A DNA stretch of 64,000 bases from Gari tellinella (Eukaryota > Mollusca > Bivalvia > Cardiida > Psammobiidae). Below are positions 10,914 through 23,388 of this stretch, piece by piece. Under the pieces are notes generated by a model. It did not search any database, had not been told where the DNA came from, and saw only the letters and a list, made by a program, of their open reading frames with translations. The stretch lies in contig OV277858.1 in NCBI GenBank assembly GCA_922989275.2, positions 14,148,227 through 14,212,226 on the forward strand. Reading direction: 5' to 3'. Numbering within the stretch: the first letter of the stretch is position 1; each line of letters begins with the position of its first letter. The translations under genes and the position numbers were made by a program.

Positions 10914-11836
10914 GAATATAGGAGCCCGCCTTGGTACCGTCAGTAGCAATCAATAATTAACTATAAATTAACCATTAACAACCACTGGGTGTTAAACCTG
11001 GGTTTATGGGCGCCCAACCTCACTGTTATGTCCTATATTCACCTATAAAGACGAACAGTGTACATAAAATATAAACCCTGTTCCAAAACCTTACAATCAA
11101 AAAGACCGCCAACACAGTAAGTAAATACATGTAAAACAACTAATAAAAATTCTATGACAAGAGTATTAGTAACACGGAAAAGAATTTAACATTCAAGCCC
11201 GTGTTAAAAATAGCCCACTATGGCAACGGTCAAATTGTTCTCAAGCGACTAGTCTGTATTCACGAGTAGGAGTAAGACATGAATGGTTTCAGGGTACGAC
11301 AGTGTGGGAGAGAAAAAACAAAGTACGAAAATCCGACATAACTCTCCCGGTTAAGGACGGCTTTAGAGATACATCATCATGTAGTGCTAAGCCCTGTCTA
11401 TCGTCGCACAACCAAAGAGGACAGCATAGTTATCAATTGTAGATTGAGCGATAATCAAACGTGAAGTGCGCAGCAATATAGTTGGATCATAATCTTTTTT
11501 GAGGAAAATTCTAATACGTTTTACAAACAGGTTTTGAAAATGAGTATGTCCAAGAATCTTACGACGGATGTGAAATACCTTGCCGCAGAAAATACTTTAG
11601 TTACATTTATACTTGTTAATGAGAGGAAGATTTCTGTAAAAGAATTTAGAAAATGTTTTACGAAGTTTATGAAATCTGTACCCCTGTTTAAGAAGCTTTT
11701 CAGTAGTAGTTTTTTACCAATGTGGAAGTCCTCAACAGAGGTACAGGCCCTAGCAGAACGAATAAGTTGTGAAATATAAACCCCGTAAGATGTAGAACGT
11801 GTTTAGACGGGCGACCAATGAACCCTCTGACATACT
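10914..11836 (-). mobile_element. Penelope-like RT element, second tandem copy
   Basis: Nearly identical to 9965-10909 from GGAGCCCGCCTTGG onwards. It differs by about 30 bp missing after AATCTTACGA near 11561 and scattered substitutions, and it lacks the GT-rich 3' tail. Both tandem copies lose homology to the full element at the same 5' position (just beyond GTTCTACATCTTAC on the minus strand). Short open frames at 11534-11779 and 11750-11998 are antisense or frame-shifted readings of this RT remnant. Confidence 0.7.
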
Positions 11837-11839
11837 GCC

Positions 11840-13190
11840 CCGACACGAGATCGAATTAAAACCGCATCGGTGAAAAGCGGGTGCGCTTCTACTGCGCTTT
11901 CCGAAAACATTGCGGCGTCTTATGAACGATTCAAACTGTTTGTCAATGTTAAGATACGTTTCCCCTAGCATAATTACAGTATTTTTCATGGAAAACATAA
12001 AAAAATCCAGTTTTAAATTGACACTTGATCCGTTCGTGTTATACAGGTATGAATTGAATACCTCATTATACGTTTTGAGATGACCCCCAAATTTAGTTGG
12101 TAATATGCTGTCTGAGAATCGCGGACATCTGCAGCGAAAAATGTCAAATAGAACGGTTTGGGTCTGAATAATAATTTACTTACATCTGGACATCTTTTTT
12201 ATGTGGTATTTTATGCATATGTGGATAGTATATTATGATTGCTTAGAATTTGCAATGTATGCATCTGTAGATGATCCAAATTGCATAGAAATATGCAGAC
12301 TTATGTTTCGATATCTTTAATAAATATGAATGACTTTTTTAAATATATTAAGAATAGCGTATGGCATATTTTCACTACAACGTACTATGACCCGCATTCA
12401 AATACAACGTTCCTGTTCCGAGTCAAATAATTTCATACAGTTCATTGTTTACACAAGAGTACTATACCAATCTTATTTAGCGTGCAGACGTAAAATAGGT
12501 TGTAATATTTTAAGATTGAGCTTGACAATGGTAAAATTATTGTTCCCGGAAAGTAATGTTATTATGATTCCATAGTAAATAAATCTAGATATATTCGAAA
12601 AAGGTCAATATTTTATAGCTGAATATTTCCTTTTAAGTTTTTTTTTTTTCTGAGTTAAACCTTTCCGTAACTAAACATGATACAATATGCTAATCGTAAC
12701 ACACATTCATTTTCAATAGCAAATAACAACACATGTTTCATAGTTCGCAAACACTCGTATAAAGAATCGTTGTGCGTGATGTTTCGGAATTCCAAGTTCC
12801 GATGCTATTTTTTAAAAAAAAGTTGAAACTAAGCGTTGATCAACTTTGAACAGTTCATTTTCCTTTTAAGCGTAAATAACCAACCACACCCATTTTTACT
12901 AATGTTTTCCCCCAAAGGATTAAAACAGTTCAACCCATACTCTAACACGTTTAAATGACCGTTATTTGCAAAACGCAAATTCATACCTAACGGATTCTAT
13001 CGAGAGCAAAGTAATACGTTAGCAAATAAATAATGTCGTAATTTGTTGATGGTCACATGACTCCCAATCATAGTTATGAAACACAGAATTTTTAACATAA
13101 GAGGGCCTACAGTAATGAGTATTTGATTATTCGAGTGAACAACATATATATCAAGATCTAATCTCAAATGGTTTAGGTATATACTAAAAG
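11840..13190. other. No recognised gene
   Basis: A half-copy of the CAAACAGTTTG palindrome may lie at 11910-11945 (GCGGCGTCTTATGAACG then TTCAAACTGTTTG). Otherwise AT-rich sequence in which I see no repeat, motif or coding block. Confidence 0.4.
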
Positions 13191-13325
13191 GAATATCACC
13201 ACAGTGTGTGATCCGGTGTCTGGTATCAGTTCTCGTTAGTTATGCAATCCAGATCACACGAGCTGGATTAAACAACCAACTCGAAATGATAAAAGACCCC
13301 GGATCAGACACGGTGGTGATATTCT
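13191..13325. mobile_element. 135-bp foldback with ~34-bp inverted arms
   Basis: The left arm begins GAATATCACCACAGTGTGTG and the right arm, reverse-complemented, begins GAATATCACCACCGTGTCTG; both continue into GATCCGG. The loop is about 65 bp. No target duplication is evident. It is a MITE-like palindrome without coding capacity. Confidence 0.65.
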
Positions 13326-14999
13326 ATTTTTATCCTTACAATCTTTCTCGCAGAATTTGTACAATAGTAGCAGACACTGCAAAGATATAATTATTTATTC
13401 AGTTTTTTATTTTCTAGATTGTTTTGTTGTTTAGTAAGATTAAATTATACATTTAAATGTATTATAGTTAAAATGATATAATATGATTTATGAATCAAAC
13501 CTGTTCAAAGTGTGTTATACTTGTTTATTGATAATATCAACTTGTTTACGAATATGTGACTTATTTTATTTTTCAATTTCAATCAAATCACTAACACTAC
13601 TGTTAATACGTTAAAGTATACCACTATATTTGTTCCGTCAATGCATCTCGATAGTTCTTTCATATTCTATAAACAAGCATGAATGAAGTGTAATTGTGTG
13701 ATAATATCACCTAATGTAGACCGTGTAAAATAAGGAGTATTCACTTGCGTCATATATTTACAGATCTGCAAGAAATATACCTTTTAAATGATGTATCATA
13801 CATAAAATCGCGAATGAATATTTCAAGAAAAAAATCCAAAGTAACACAACTGTATGAGGAACCCACGTATATTGATCTGTATTGCAATAATAATCTCTCC
13901 GTATTGCAATATCGTTTTCAGCATAATGTTAAACCATTATCATGACGAGGCAGGACTATGATATGCATGAACTTGATTGAGATCTGCCAGGTAATACTAT
14001 CCATCAAATAGCTAAGCTCTGTGTTACTTGTTGGTTTTTACAAGAATAATCGTTAAGATTTCTCAAATCTTTTCACTTTTTTGCCATGGCAACAAGAGTT
14101 CTTCATTGAATCTTTTCTTTGACAGTAATTTGTCCAAAAAATATTCGTGCAAAGATTGTGTGTAATCAATCACGTTGATTAGGAGAAATGTATGTAATGT
14201 GTGTATCTGATCACCGAAAAATCGGATATAATCACGACAAACAGGTATTTTTATTGCCATTTAGTTGTCCATTTTTCAACTTTCAACTTTATAGGAGAGA
14301 GTAAAAAAACAGAAGTGGATTACACACGCCTACTTTATGCCTTAATAGCTTTAAATAGTAGTATAGGAACAGAAACCTTAATACACTTCTTGACTTAACA
14401 TATTTAAATAATTGTTCAAAATGTGACTGTGACTAGTTATATTACAATTTAAAATAGTGAAAATGCAGCTATTTTGAAATGTTGATTTTATTGTATAAAC
14501 CTTATCCGATGTACCAGTGTTTTACAGTTGGCATCGAAAATATGTCAGCAATAAGAGTAAGGCATCGCGTGCGAGTTACTTGTATCATCTCCCTCTGGCT
14601 GGGGAGTAAGATTAGTAGGGGTGATTTTTTTAAAGAAAATATATCTAATTCGGGCCCGGGTTTCTATACATATTTAAGCGTCATAACACGTTTTAATATG
14701 TTGGTTTAGTCCAGTTTTCAAATACTGGTCTGGCTTTTAATTTCTATATATTCACTTTTAGTCAATATTTCTAAAACATGTTTGACCAATAAATCCATTT
14801 GTGTTGACGCAGCACCTAATATGCAATTATAAATATTAATTTAAAAACTTAGTTGTACTCATGTTCAAAAAAGTTCGTCGCCCAACGCTATACATATACA
14901 TATCAAGCGAAATCTAGTTGTATATTTCTTTTTGACGCCTACTTTCGGATTGGACGAAAAAGCTTTTAAAGCAGTTTGCACTTTTAATTGTGTAATTGC
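13326..14999. other. No recognised gene
   Basis: AT-rich sequence with only short chance frames. I see no convincing repeat family or splice-bounded frame. Confidence 0.4.
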
Positions 15000-15135
15000 T
15001 TATCAAAACGAATGCAGACGAATGTGTGTATAATGCTAAGGTCAATGACAAAGGAAAACTGTATACAACGATATAGAATAAAATACTGGTTAATGGTTGT
15101 TTGTGTAATTATCTCATAATCTGCTTTTGATAACC
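15000..15135 (+). repeat. Short segment duplicated in direct orientation near 39.84 kb
   Basis: Shares GTCAATGACA, CTGTATACAACG, AAATACTGGTTAA and TTTTTGATA/CTTTTGATAACC blocks in the same order with 39838-39960. It is cut by the piggyBac-like insertion at 15140 and similarity resumes after it. Confidence 0.5.
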
Positions 15136-15139
15136 TTAA

Positions 15140-16853
15140 CCCTCACCCGGACCTTTGGGGTATATTGGTCCCCAGCGGCTAATGACGCTTATGACGTTTT
15201 AGACAATGTTTCTATGGCTATTTTGGACACTTGTGTGAAATACGTACTAAATAAGTCAATTCGCTTAGAATTTATTTCAAAAAACGTCTTGGGTCCAACT
15301 GGACCCCATAATTCTACAGTTTTGTAAAACGTATTTAAAGCCAGTTTTAAACCGTTCCTTGTTGTTTACAACTACAATACTGGCATTTATTGAATACTAT
15401 ATATCACCGACAATAATGTTCCTCAATTGCACATATCAAGCTATATCTTTCACGATCTTCTGATTGAGTTATTTCCCTTGGATATTATAACCCCGGAGTG
15501 CAAACCGCGAGTCCAAATAATTCACACTGTATGGAACGAATACAATTCTATCAGACCTCTAATTATGCAAATGATTTCAGGATTTAATTAAGTTTACTGT
15601 ATTATTTTGTGTTCTGGTCCTTTCTGGAACTTTTCATAGCAATCATGGGCCATAATTGGTGACCTTGACATTTGCCCTTGATCCTATTGAACGTTGGTCT
15701 AGGAGGTCTGATCGGTCGGTAAGGCGTCTATTTCAATGCTTCCTTTGTCATTGTTCAGTATATCAGATTCAACTATATAGCTACAAGGGAAGAAAGACAT
15801 ACAACAGGCAAACATGTTCCAATTACGATGTATGGTAAACGCTTGTTCAGCATTGGCTTAACCTAATGTTTGATACAAAATCTTGTTATTTCATTCATGA
15901 ATCAAAATTATGATGATGATCGCAGGAAACCTCAAATCATACTTTATTACAAATGATACAACAAGTTGGAGTAGACCATTGCCCAAAACGACCCGTGGCT
16001 AAACCTGCAACTGCGTCTAGGACACATTTATGCAGCTCATAAGACATGACTGTGATGATGTGAAGCAGACATATTTATGAGTATTACTCAAGACATTGTG
16101 TTAAGCAATTTATATTCAAAACTCATATATTTACCTTTTGAAGTTTTGTGTGTGTTACTTTCAATACATGTGTTTACCATACATCGTTTTATCACATCTA
16201 TTGACTTGTCACTGTCTCAGTGTCAGCGTCATGCATCCTGCACCTAGCTGCGACATGCACGATGAGAGGTCAAATCAATTGGAAAACTATTACCATAAAC
16301 TAATTGGAAGCAAAAACAAAGCTTAACAAATTGACTATATGGATCAGTTGGGAAGCTGTTTTGGTTACATATGTTCCACTAATAATGTTTTTTTTATCAG
16401 TCGTGGTTAAAAGTTGTATACTAACCCATGTTTATATGCATCAATATTTTTGGGGTCCACTGGACCCAAACTATGTTTTTGTCATGTTCTTCCAAATATT
16501 TACATAGTTCTGTTAAAAATACACCATTGGTGTAACAAAATGTATATCTAGTGATAAATATGTCCAAGTTTCCCCATATTTACATTTTCTGCACAAGTTA
16601 TAAGATATAATTCAATTTTAGTGCAAAAAACTTAGTTTTTTGTGTTATTATGGTCACTGGTTGCCATGGTAACAGTGGAAGCAACGTTTCGGTAGTATCA
16701 CTACCATATAGCATAAACATACCAAGTTATAAAGCGGCATCAGTTATGTCACAAAAGCCTATCTTGACTTAGAAAAATAACAAAAATGCACAATGGGGTC
16801 CAATGGACCCCAAAAGTCTCAAAACGGACGTTTTTGCAAGGTCCGGATGAGGG
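15140..16853 (+). mobile_element. piggyBac-like non-autonomous DNA transposon, copy 2
   Basis: Begins CCCTCACCCGGACC after TTAA (15136-15139) and ends GGTCCGGATGAGGG before TTTA (16854-16857); 1714 bp. It is colinear with 4349-6068 throughout. The GGGTCC palindromes are at about 15157-15173 (degenerate), 15291-15307, 16452-16467 and 16795-16811. No transposase. It is inserted between blocks that are adjacent in the duplicated locus near 39.96 kb. Confidence 0.75.
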
Positions 16854-16899
16854 TTTAGGAACCAATGGGTTTTAAACAGCCTTATTTAAAGTCATCCGG

Positions 16900-18600
16900 G
16901 TGTCTTTACGAACCTGTTATGTAAAACAATGTTTAGTCTTAAAAAGCAATATATAGGAAGAGTATGCAGCACGGTAATGTAAATACTTTCTTATTTGTAT
17001 GCGCAACGTTTCGTTTCAAATTTGTCTCAAAAATGATTAATTTTCTAAGGACAATACTGTCATATTTTAGGACAATTATATATTTCAGCATGAAAACGGT
17101 GTGTGCCCTTGTAACCGAAAGGTTATGGATGTACAATCGTCGCCTTACAATAGAATCCTTCTACACCGGATACTGCCTCATGATTAGCTGTTACGTACAG
17201 ATACGACGTTATCGATACAGATCTATACGTGTTAGCTATGACACTTTGAACTTATTTTATTTATTGCTGTTATTTTAAGCTGTTGTTCGTTTTTTTAATT
17301 ATTATATACATACCAACATCAATTCTAAAATAGTTTAACTGTATAATTGTCATGGTAAAATGATTCGGTGTTCCTCGGAGCAAAGTTTCAAAATCAAAAC
17401 TTGAACTTGCCGTCCATTTCAATAGTAAATTAGGTATATTGATCTATATTTACATTCACCCTGTAAAGTCTTTATGTAATCCTATTAAAAATATGCAGTA
17501 CATCTGCCGATGAACCTACACCTCGAATCTGGTTTTAGCCAGTTCGGATTTCCCCCGTGCTATTTGTAGACTTCTTCAAATAGACTACATCGGGCACTTA
17601 ACACTAAGCTCCCATTGGTTGACGGTCATATGACACTAGCGGAGTGATACAGACCCATAGGTCGTTGCTATCGCGTTGCTATGTGTGTAAATGGGTTAAG
17701 AAAACAACCGCGACCTGTATTTTTAGAATGTGCTTTGGCAATAGATATTCAAGTTGCACTGTTATTTGTTTGCCTTGTAAGTCTTTTCCATTCACAGAGA
17801 GAAAGTTTACTGGAAACAATCCTGAATTGTTAATACAGTTACAGTATATGTAGTTGGGACTTCTCACCATATTTAGAAACTGGAATGGCTATTACATCGA
17901 CATTACATCTATCAAACCTCTTTGACCGGTATATGATAAATTCTTATACAGAAAAACAAATCTGGCCAATAAACTGATTAAATTGACAAGACAGAAAATA
18001 TAAATATAAATATATGGAATGAACAACATATCTTTGACGCTCATGACGGTATGCCTACATTAGCTTCGGGGGGTAAATTTAACGTAAACGCCATTGTTTA
18101 CGAAATTTACCCCTGCGAAGCTAATGTAGTCATACCGTCAAGAACGTCAAAAATATGTTGTTTATTCCTATAGTATACTCATCCCCAGATTGAAAATACA
18201 TCGGCTTCTCATGTTATGTCAAATGGGGAAACAAATCGGGTTGGACCCCGACCAGAATCTGTTTAACGTTGAAACACGCATCAATGATGAATCGATTTTA
18301 AAGTACGTTATATTTATAACACCTGTACCAATTGATGTTTACTACTGGAATTATTGTCAAATGTGTTAATATCTGCGTTAATACTTTAGTATGCCAAACC
18401 AGATCTTAGTGGTGTATTGACGCAAGAGGCCTGAATTGAATGTTTATGCTGATAAAAGTTCGATGGACATGGAATCACTAAACTATACACATTCATAATA
18501 ACTCTTCCAACACGAAATTGTGGTCAGTTAGACAAGTCGTTTGCTAAAACTCTGACATTATATTTTTCATATCTTTTAATGTGTAGAAACATGACACTTA
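16900..18600 (+). repeat. Diverged direct duplicate of 39960-41010
   Basis: Shared blocks in the same order include ATATATTTCAGCAT, TCCTTCTACACCGGATA, GATTAGC, TGTCA(C/T)(A/G)GTAAAATGATT and ATTGAAAATACATCGGCTT, then CTGACATT. About 17450-18180 is extra here, including the foldback at 18011-18172. The 104-codon frame at 16964-17278 is not kept open in the duplicate, so I do not call it a gene. Confidence 0.5.
18011..18172. mobile_element. Long near-perfect foldback
   Basis: Arms of about 75 bp: left contains GAACAACATATCTTTGACGC, GACGGTATG and ACATTAGCTTCG; right contains CGAAGCTAATGT, CATACCGTCAAGAACGTC and ATATGTTGTTTATTCC. The centre is near GTAAACGCCATTGTTTAC. The flanks are TA-rich and TA could be the target. 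It lies in the part of the direct duplicate absent at 40-41 kb, consistent with a later insertion. Confidence 0.75.
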
Positions 18601-20336
18601 TGACAACCTACTCTGAATCTAGGCAGCTTACAAAGGTCATATTGAATAGTTTGAATCAAGAAACTGAATAATTTTGTGAAGCCTGATCTAGACCCTAACT
18701 GTTTGCACTGTTTGTTAGTATTCTTATAGAAAACTATCTACACCTTTACAGTTTCGATACAAAAGCATCAACGTGTATCAATTTACATTTTCGACATTTT
18801 TTCAACAAAACTGTCCTTTACTAAATGTTGGGTCCTTGTATCAAATTCCATTTACGGCTTTTCTTCTGACAAACAAAGGTATTGGTGAAAATAAACAAAC
18901 AACAAAACAAAGTTAGAAGAGCGACTTACAAGCAATCCAAAAACTCATCTTTCAAGTACCAGTTGAACCAATGAACCACGCATAGGACAATGTACACTAT
19001 ATCTAAAGTATTCTCTGACTAGTATTGGTTTATGTTATATACAGTGCCGTACAGTATACGTTTTAATGACATACGTGGCAACAAAAGTAATGAACATTAC
19101 ATTTGGCCGAGCTATCGAGCCACACAGTAAACTCAATCCAACTTTCCTAAGCAATCAGATTAAAGAGCTATTTGAAATTCAGCCATTTAACATACATATG
19201 TTTATTTATGGATAAAAGGAATGTATCGAGCTCTTGATAACAATTTGACTATTATACTCGACTACATGTCATGTGTTTCCTCTACACATGTTTTACTTTC
19301 ACAGTAGACATTTGTTAAACTACAACTTACATATTCAGTATTTGTATGCCCGACACAAATATTGTATGCACCATAGTAATATTTGTATAGACCTGCAAGT
19401 TTCTTATTATAGAATGAACATAATGTAGAGCGATCCTGTAATTTCTTTCTACATTACGTTTGTCCAACATGACAATACGTCATTGCAGGGCGCGATTCAT
19501 TAAAACCTTCTACTGCTAAAATATATGGATTGTATCTTTTCAAACAGTGTGGATACAAATAAGGCGCCACACAGCTCGGAGTAGCAGAGGGATCAAATGT
19601 ATTGTACTGCTTAATAAAATTTTAATACGATTATATAAACAATTACCTTGACATTTGAAGCATATAACACGGTTTTAAAACGTCAAATATCTCTATAGAA
19701 TGAACTGTTGTGAGATGTGATTAGCTAAGTCGGTATTTAAGTAGAGTATTTACTTCGAATAAGTATACTCATAGTGATATATGCGTACATATTCAACCAA
19801 TGAAATTGTCATCGTCTATTAACTGTTAGTCTTTTGCGTTATATGTACACATGAGAATGATAACGGTTGAATTCAGGTTAAACAAATATAAGAGGTTGAA
19901 TCAATTGTAGACTCGTTAGAATCAGAACCGTTTGACGACAATGTTATATTTTCCCAATATAATGGCATACACAATTGACTTTTACTGTGAAGTACAAGTT
20001 GCACTCGTTTTCACTAGGTATCCCCACATGGTCCAAGTTGACTGCAAATTCTATGTTTGTCTCAAATGTCCCGATAAGACGTTCATGGTATGATACAGAG
20101 ACAAGAAGTAAAACTGATTGTGCAGGAAAGGCACAATATAGGACATTTACCGTATAGACTTAAAACACTGTTAGAGGGGACGTTTAGGAGCACTCATATT
20201 AGGGTATGTACAATTGTCCATGATGGAAACATCGTGGACAGTACTACGTCAATAATCAACCTAGTTATACTAAATCACACATTTTGAAACTACGAGTCAA
20301 ATGTCGAGGTTAAGGTCGAACTTTTAAAATGACAAG
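18600..20336. other. No recognised gene
   Basis: AT-rich sequence. Short frames at 19975-20287 show no recognisable domain. I see no element ends. Confidence 0.4.
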
Positions 20337-20688
20337 GTATGTATGTTGCAAGGGTAACATTTCATTTTGTAACCGAGTCATTTCTTTACCGGTAAAATTA
20401 TTCAGTTTGTAACCAAACTTTGAATCATATCGTAACCATTGAAAACTTAAACGTAATTCCGTAACCAAAGGTTGAGTCATTTCGTGCGTTAAATGTCATA
20501 ATGCCTGATATACCACGTGTAGAACAGTTTTAATATTTATATGTTCAGCATTACTCATCTGACTCACCGTTTATGGTGTTCTGTTGTTCTGTTGTAAAAT
20601 ATCTTATCCGTTACAAAATAGTAATACGCGCGTTCAACTTGCGCATGTCAAATCTAAGTATTAACTGTTAGTGTTTAATGCAGATGGC

Positions 20689-20740
20689 TGCTTAAAGCAA
20701 TGTGAAAGTAAAACAGAAAGATTATTCAATTAATATCTAA
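20689..20740. repeat. Half of an AAAGC-type hairpin
   Basis: TGGCTGCTTAAAGCAATGTG then GAAAGTAAAACAGAAAG match the left arm of the AAAGC hairpin family; the right arm is not recognisable. Confidence 0.4.
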
Positions 20741-20879
20741 TAAGTTTTGCAAACAATTTTGAAGCAGACCATATCACTATAGTAAAAGGGAAATACCAGT
20801 ACGATTTCATAGATTTTCCATTACCTGTTTAAAATCATGTGACCACTAAAAGCATGACGCATTCTGCTTTATTTCAGTA

Positions 20880-21640
20880 TGCAATCAAGTTCCATTGTTT
20901 TTTTGAGACTTTTTTAATATCTGAAAAACAATAACGGTTAATAATACTGTTTCATCATTCTTATGGGCCAAACCGATCTATGAAATGTTGATGACAGACC
21001 TTATTTACCAAGAAGGGCGATTTAAAACCATATTAACATGAACATAGACTTAGTGTTACGCCATACGACCGGGATTAATTTTTCTGTGCGCAGACATATC
21101 CAGGCTATTGCTATCAAATGTGCCACTGTTCGACACAACGGTGGTAACACGAACGCAGCGAGAACAAGTATATAATTATGCGCATTTTAGGGCCCGTTAT
21201 GTGGTCCAACAGTAAACGCCTAACTCGAAAATGTTTATTGGTATAAAATTTAGGTAAAGTTCGATAAATACTCGAATTGTACTAGGCGTGTAGGAATTAA
21301 TACCCTTGAATTGTTAAAAAAATGACTGACTGTTTCAGCCTTGTCCGCTCTCTTAAATATTTATAACAAATCTAGGTCCAGTATAATTAGTTTTCTTATT
21401 ACTACTAACATCGCGGAGGCATGCCTGAATAATTGGCCTTTAAATATTGAAAAAATGACTGTTTCTGCCTTTTTTGCTCACTAACACAAACACGTTGTAT
21501 TGGATCTTTATGAAACTTGCTTAAAACCTGAATTGATATACAATATATGTCCATTTTGATCACTGCTAAAATCACAGTGGCATCTTTAAGTAGGAAGTGA
21601 CGTCATTTTTAAAGTAGGATAAATATATTTAGTTTTTGTT
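20880..21640 (+). repeat. Dispersed element with ~160-bp tandem units, short copy
   Basis: The head (20895-21130: GGTTAATAATACTG, CTTATGGGCCAAACCGAT, ATGAAATGTTGATGACAGACC) matches 36735-36990. Two units follow, each with TGACTGTTTC(A/T)GCCTT, a CTCTAACACAAA-like box, AAATCTAGGTCC/ATATGTCCATT and CTGCTAAAATC. The related array at 36990-38390 is longer. A head plus ~160-bp units is known from non-autonomous Helitron-like elements of bivalves; that assignment here is inference. Confidence 0.6.
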
Positions 21641-21795
21641 TGTCATAAATCAATGCAGACAGCTGCTGTGTATAAGGTATGTCCATTTTCGTGCAAGTTA
21701 TCTCCTTAATAAAGAAGAATTATTGTCGGAAATCATGGTTTCCTCTAATAGGAAGGCATAGATCGGTTAAGAACAATTTTTGAAAAATCCGTCAA

Positions 21796-22766
21796 ATGTT
21801 TGCTGTCCACGTTCCAAAGATTAATTCGCGAATGAAAACTGCATATGCCCCGCCTCCTCTTCGAAACTTATCAACAAACCCCGCCCTCTCGAGAAATGGG
21901 GTTCTTCTGGATAATATGTATGTACGTTATGGGAGTACCATATACCGCCAAGTGATTGGTATCCCTATGGGTACAAACTGCGCGCCCCTTGTCGCAGACC
22001 TATTTTGTACTGTTATGAGAGGGACTTTATGCTAAGTCTAAAACCTGATACACAGGCAGATATGATCGAAGCCTTTAACAATACATCACGCTATCTAGAT
22101 GATATTTTTAATATAGACAACCCATTTTTTGATACGTTGTTTCCTTTTATTTATCCAAAAGAACTACGCCTTAACAAAACAAACGAGTCAAATTTGTCGG
22201 CACCATTTTTAGATTTGGATCTTTTAATAAATAACGGAATTGTTTCTTCCAAGATTTACTATAAACGAGATGATTTTGATTTTAGTATAGTAAATTATCC
22301 TCATCTAGATGGCGACGTTCCCCGTTCTACATCTTACGGGGTTTATATTTCACAATTTATTCGTTTTGCTAGGTCCTGTACCTCTGTTGAGGACTTCCAC
22401 ATTCGTAATAAAACTATTACTGAAAAGCTTCTTAAACAGGGGTACAGATTTCATAAACTTCGTAAAACATTTTCTAAATTATTTTACAGAAATCTTCCTC
22501 TCATTCACAAGTATAAATGTAACTTAAAGTCTTTTCTGCGGCAAGGTATTTCACATCCGGAGTTTTATGGTGATGTGATTTACAGACTTCGTAAGATTCT
22601 TGGACATATGCATTTTCAAAACCTGTTTGTGAAACGTATTAGATTTTTCCTCAAAAAAGATTATGATCCAACTATATTGCTACGCACTTCACGTTTGGTT
22701 ATCGATCAATCTACAATTGATAACCATGCTTTCCTCTTTGATTGTGCGACGAAAGACAGGGCTTAG
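21796..22766 (+). pseudogene. Reverse transcriptase of a Penelope-like element, frameshifted and N-truncated
   Basis: Two overlapping frames form one RT region. The first (21796-22035) carries GIPMGTNCAP at residues 55-64; the second (22005-22766, 253 aa) carries the catalytic RYLDD at residues 29-33, then APFLDLDLLINNG, IYYKRDDFDFSIVNYP and YGVYISQFIRFARSC. The frames are offset by one missing T near 22004 within a run of T. The N-terminal RT part with the first catalytic aspartate is not found upstream of about 21840, so this copy is truncated and inactive. Downstream lies the 3' untranslated region shared with 9791-11836. The RT type is widespread in molluscs and cnidarians; Penelope-like is the best guess, with uncertain clade and no endonuclease domain seen. 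Confidence 0.8.
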
Positions 22767-23388
22767 CACTACATGATGATGTATCTCTAAAGCCGTCCTT
22801 AACCGGGAGAGTTATGTCGGATTTTCGTGCTTTTTTTTCTCTCCCTCTCTGTCGTACCCTGATCCCATCCATGTCTTACAGTTACTCGTGACTACAGACT
22901 AGTCGCTTGAGTACAATTTGACCGTTGCCATAGTGGGTTATTTTTTAGCACGGGCTTGAATGTTTAATTCCTTCCCGTGTTACTAGATGTTTTACAGGTT
23001 TTTACTTACTGTGTTGGCGGTCTTTTTGATTGTAAGGTTGTGGAACAGGGTTTTTATTTTATGTACACTGTTCGTCTTTATAAGTGAATATAGGAGATAA
23101 GAGTGAGGTTGGGCGCCCCTAAACCCAGGTTCAACCCCCCAGTGGCTGTTAATAATTAATTTATAATTAATTATTGATTGCTACTGACCGTACCAAGGCG
23201 GGCTCCTATGTTCACTTTGATTTATGTTTGTCTTGCGTGTTTTCTATTTAGTGTGTGGATGAAGAAATGGTATTGCGTGCGTGTGAGTGTGTGTGTTGTG
23301 GTATGACTGTGTGTGTGTGTTCTGCTTGAGAGGTGGGTGTATTGTTCGTGTTACGTTTCCTGCTTGAGTCTTTTTCGTATTTATTTAT
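22767..23388 (+). mobile_element. 3' untranslated region and end of the RT element
   Basis: Runs from the RT stop codon through GCACTACATGATGATG, TAACCGGGAGAGTTATGTCG and GACCGTACCAAGGCGGGCTC to a GT-rich tail (23270-23325) and the end TCGTATTTATTTAT. All parts are present in reverse orientation at 9791-11400, and the final ~165 bp also at 35098-35260. The shared terminal sequence defines the 3' end of the family. Confidence 0.75.

Noticed and set aside
11534..11998. Frames of 81-82 codons on both strands
   Set aside because: Antisense and shifted readings of the truncated RT element.
16964..17278. 104-codon frame as a gene
   Set aside because: The duplicated locus near 40.1-40.4 kb does not keep the frame open, and no domain is recognisable.
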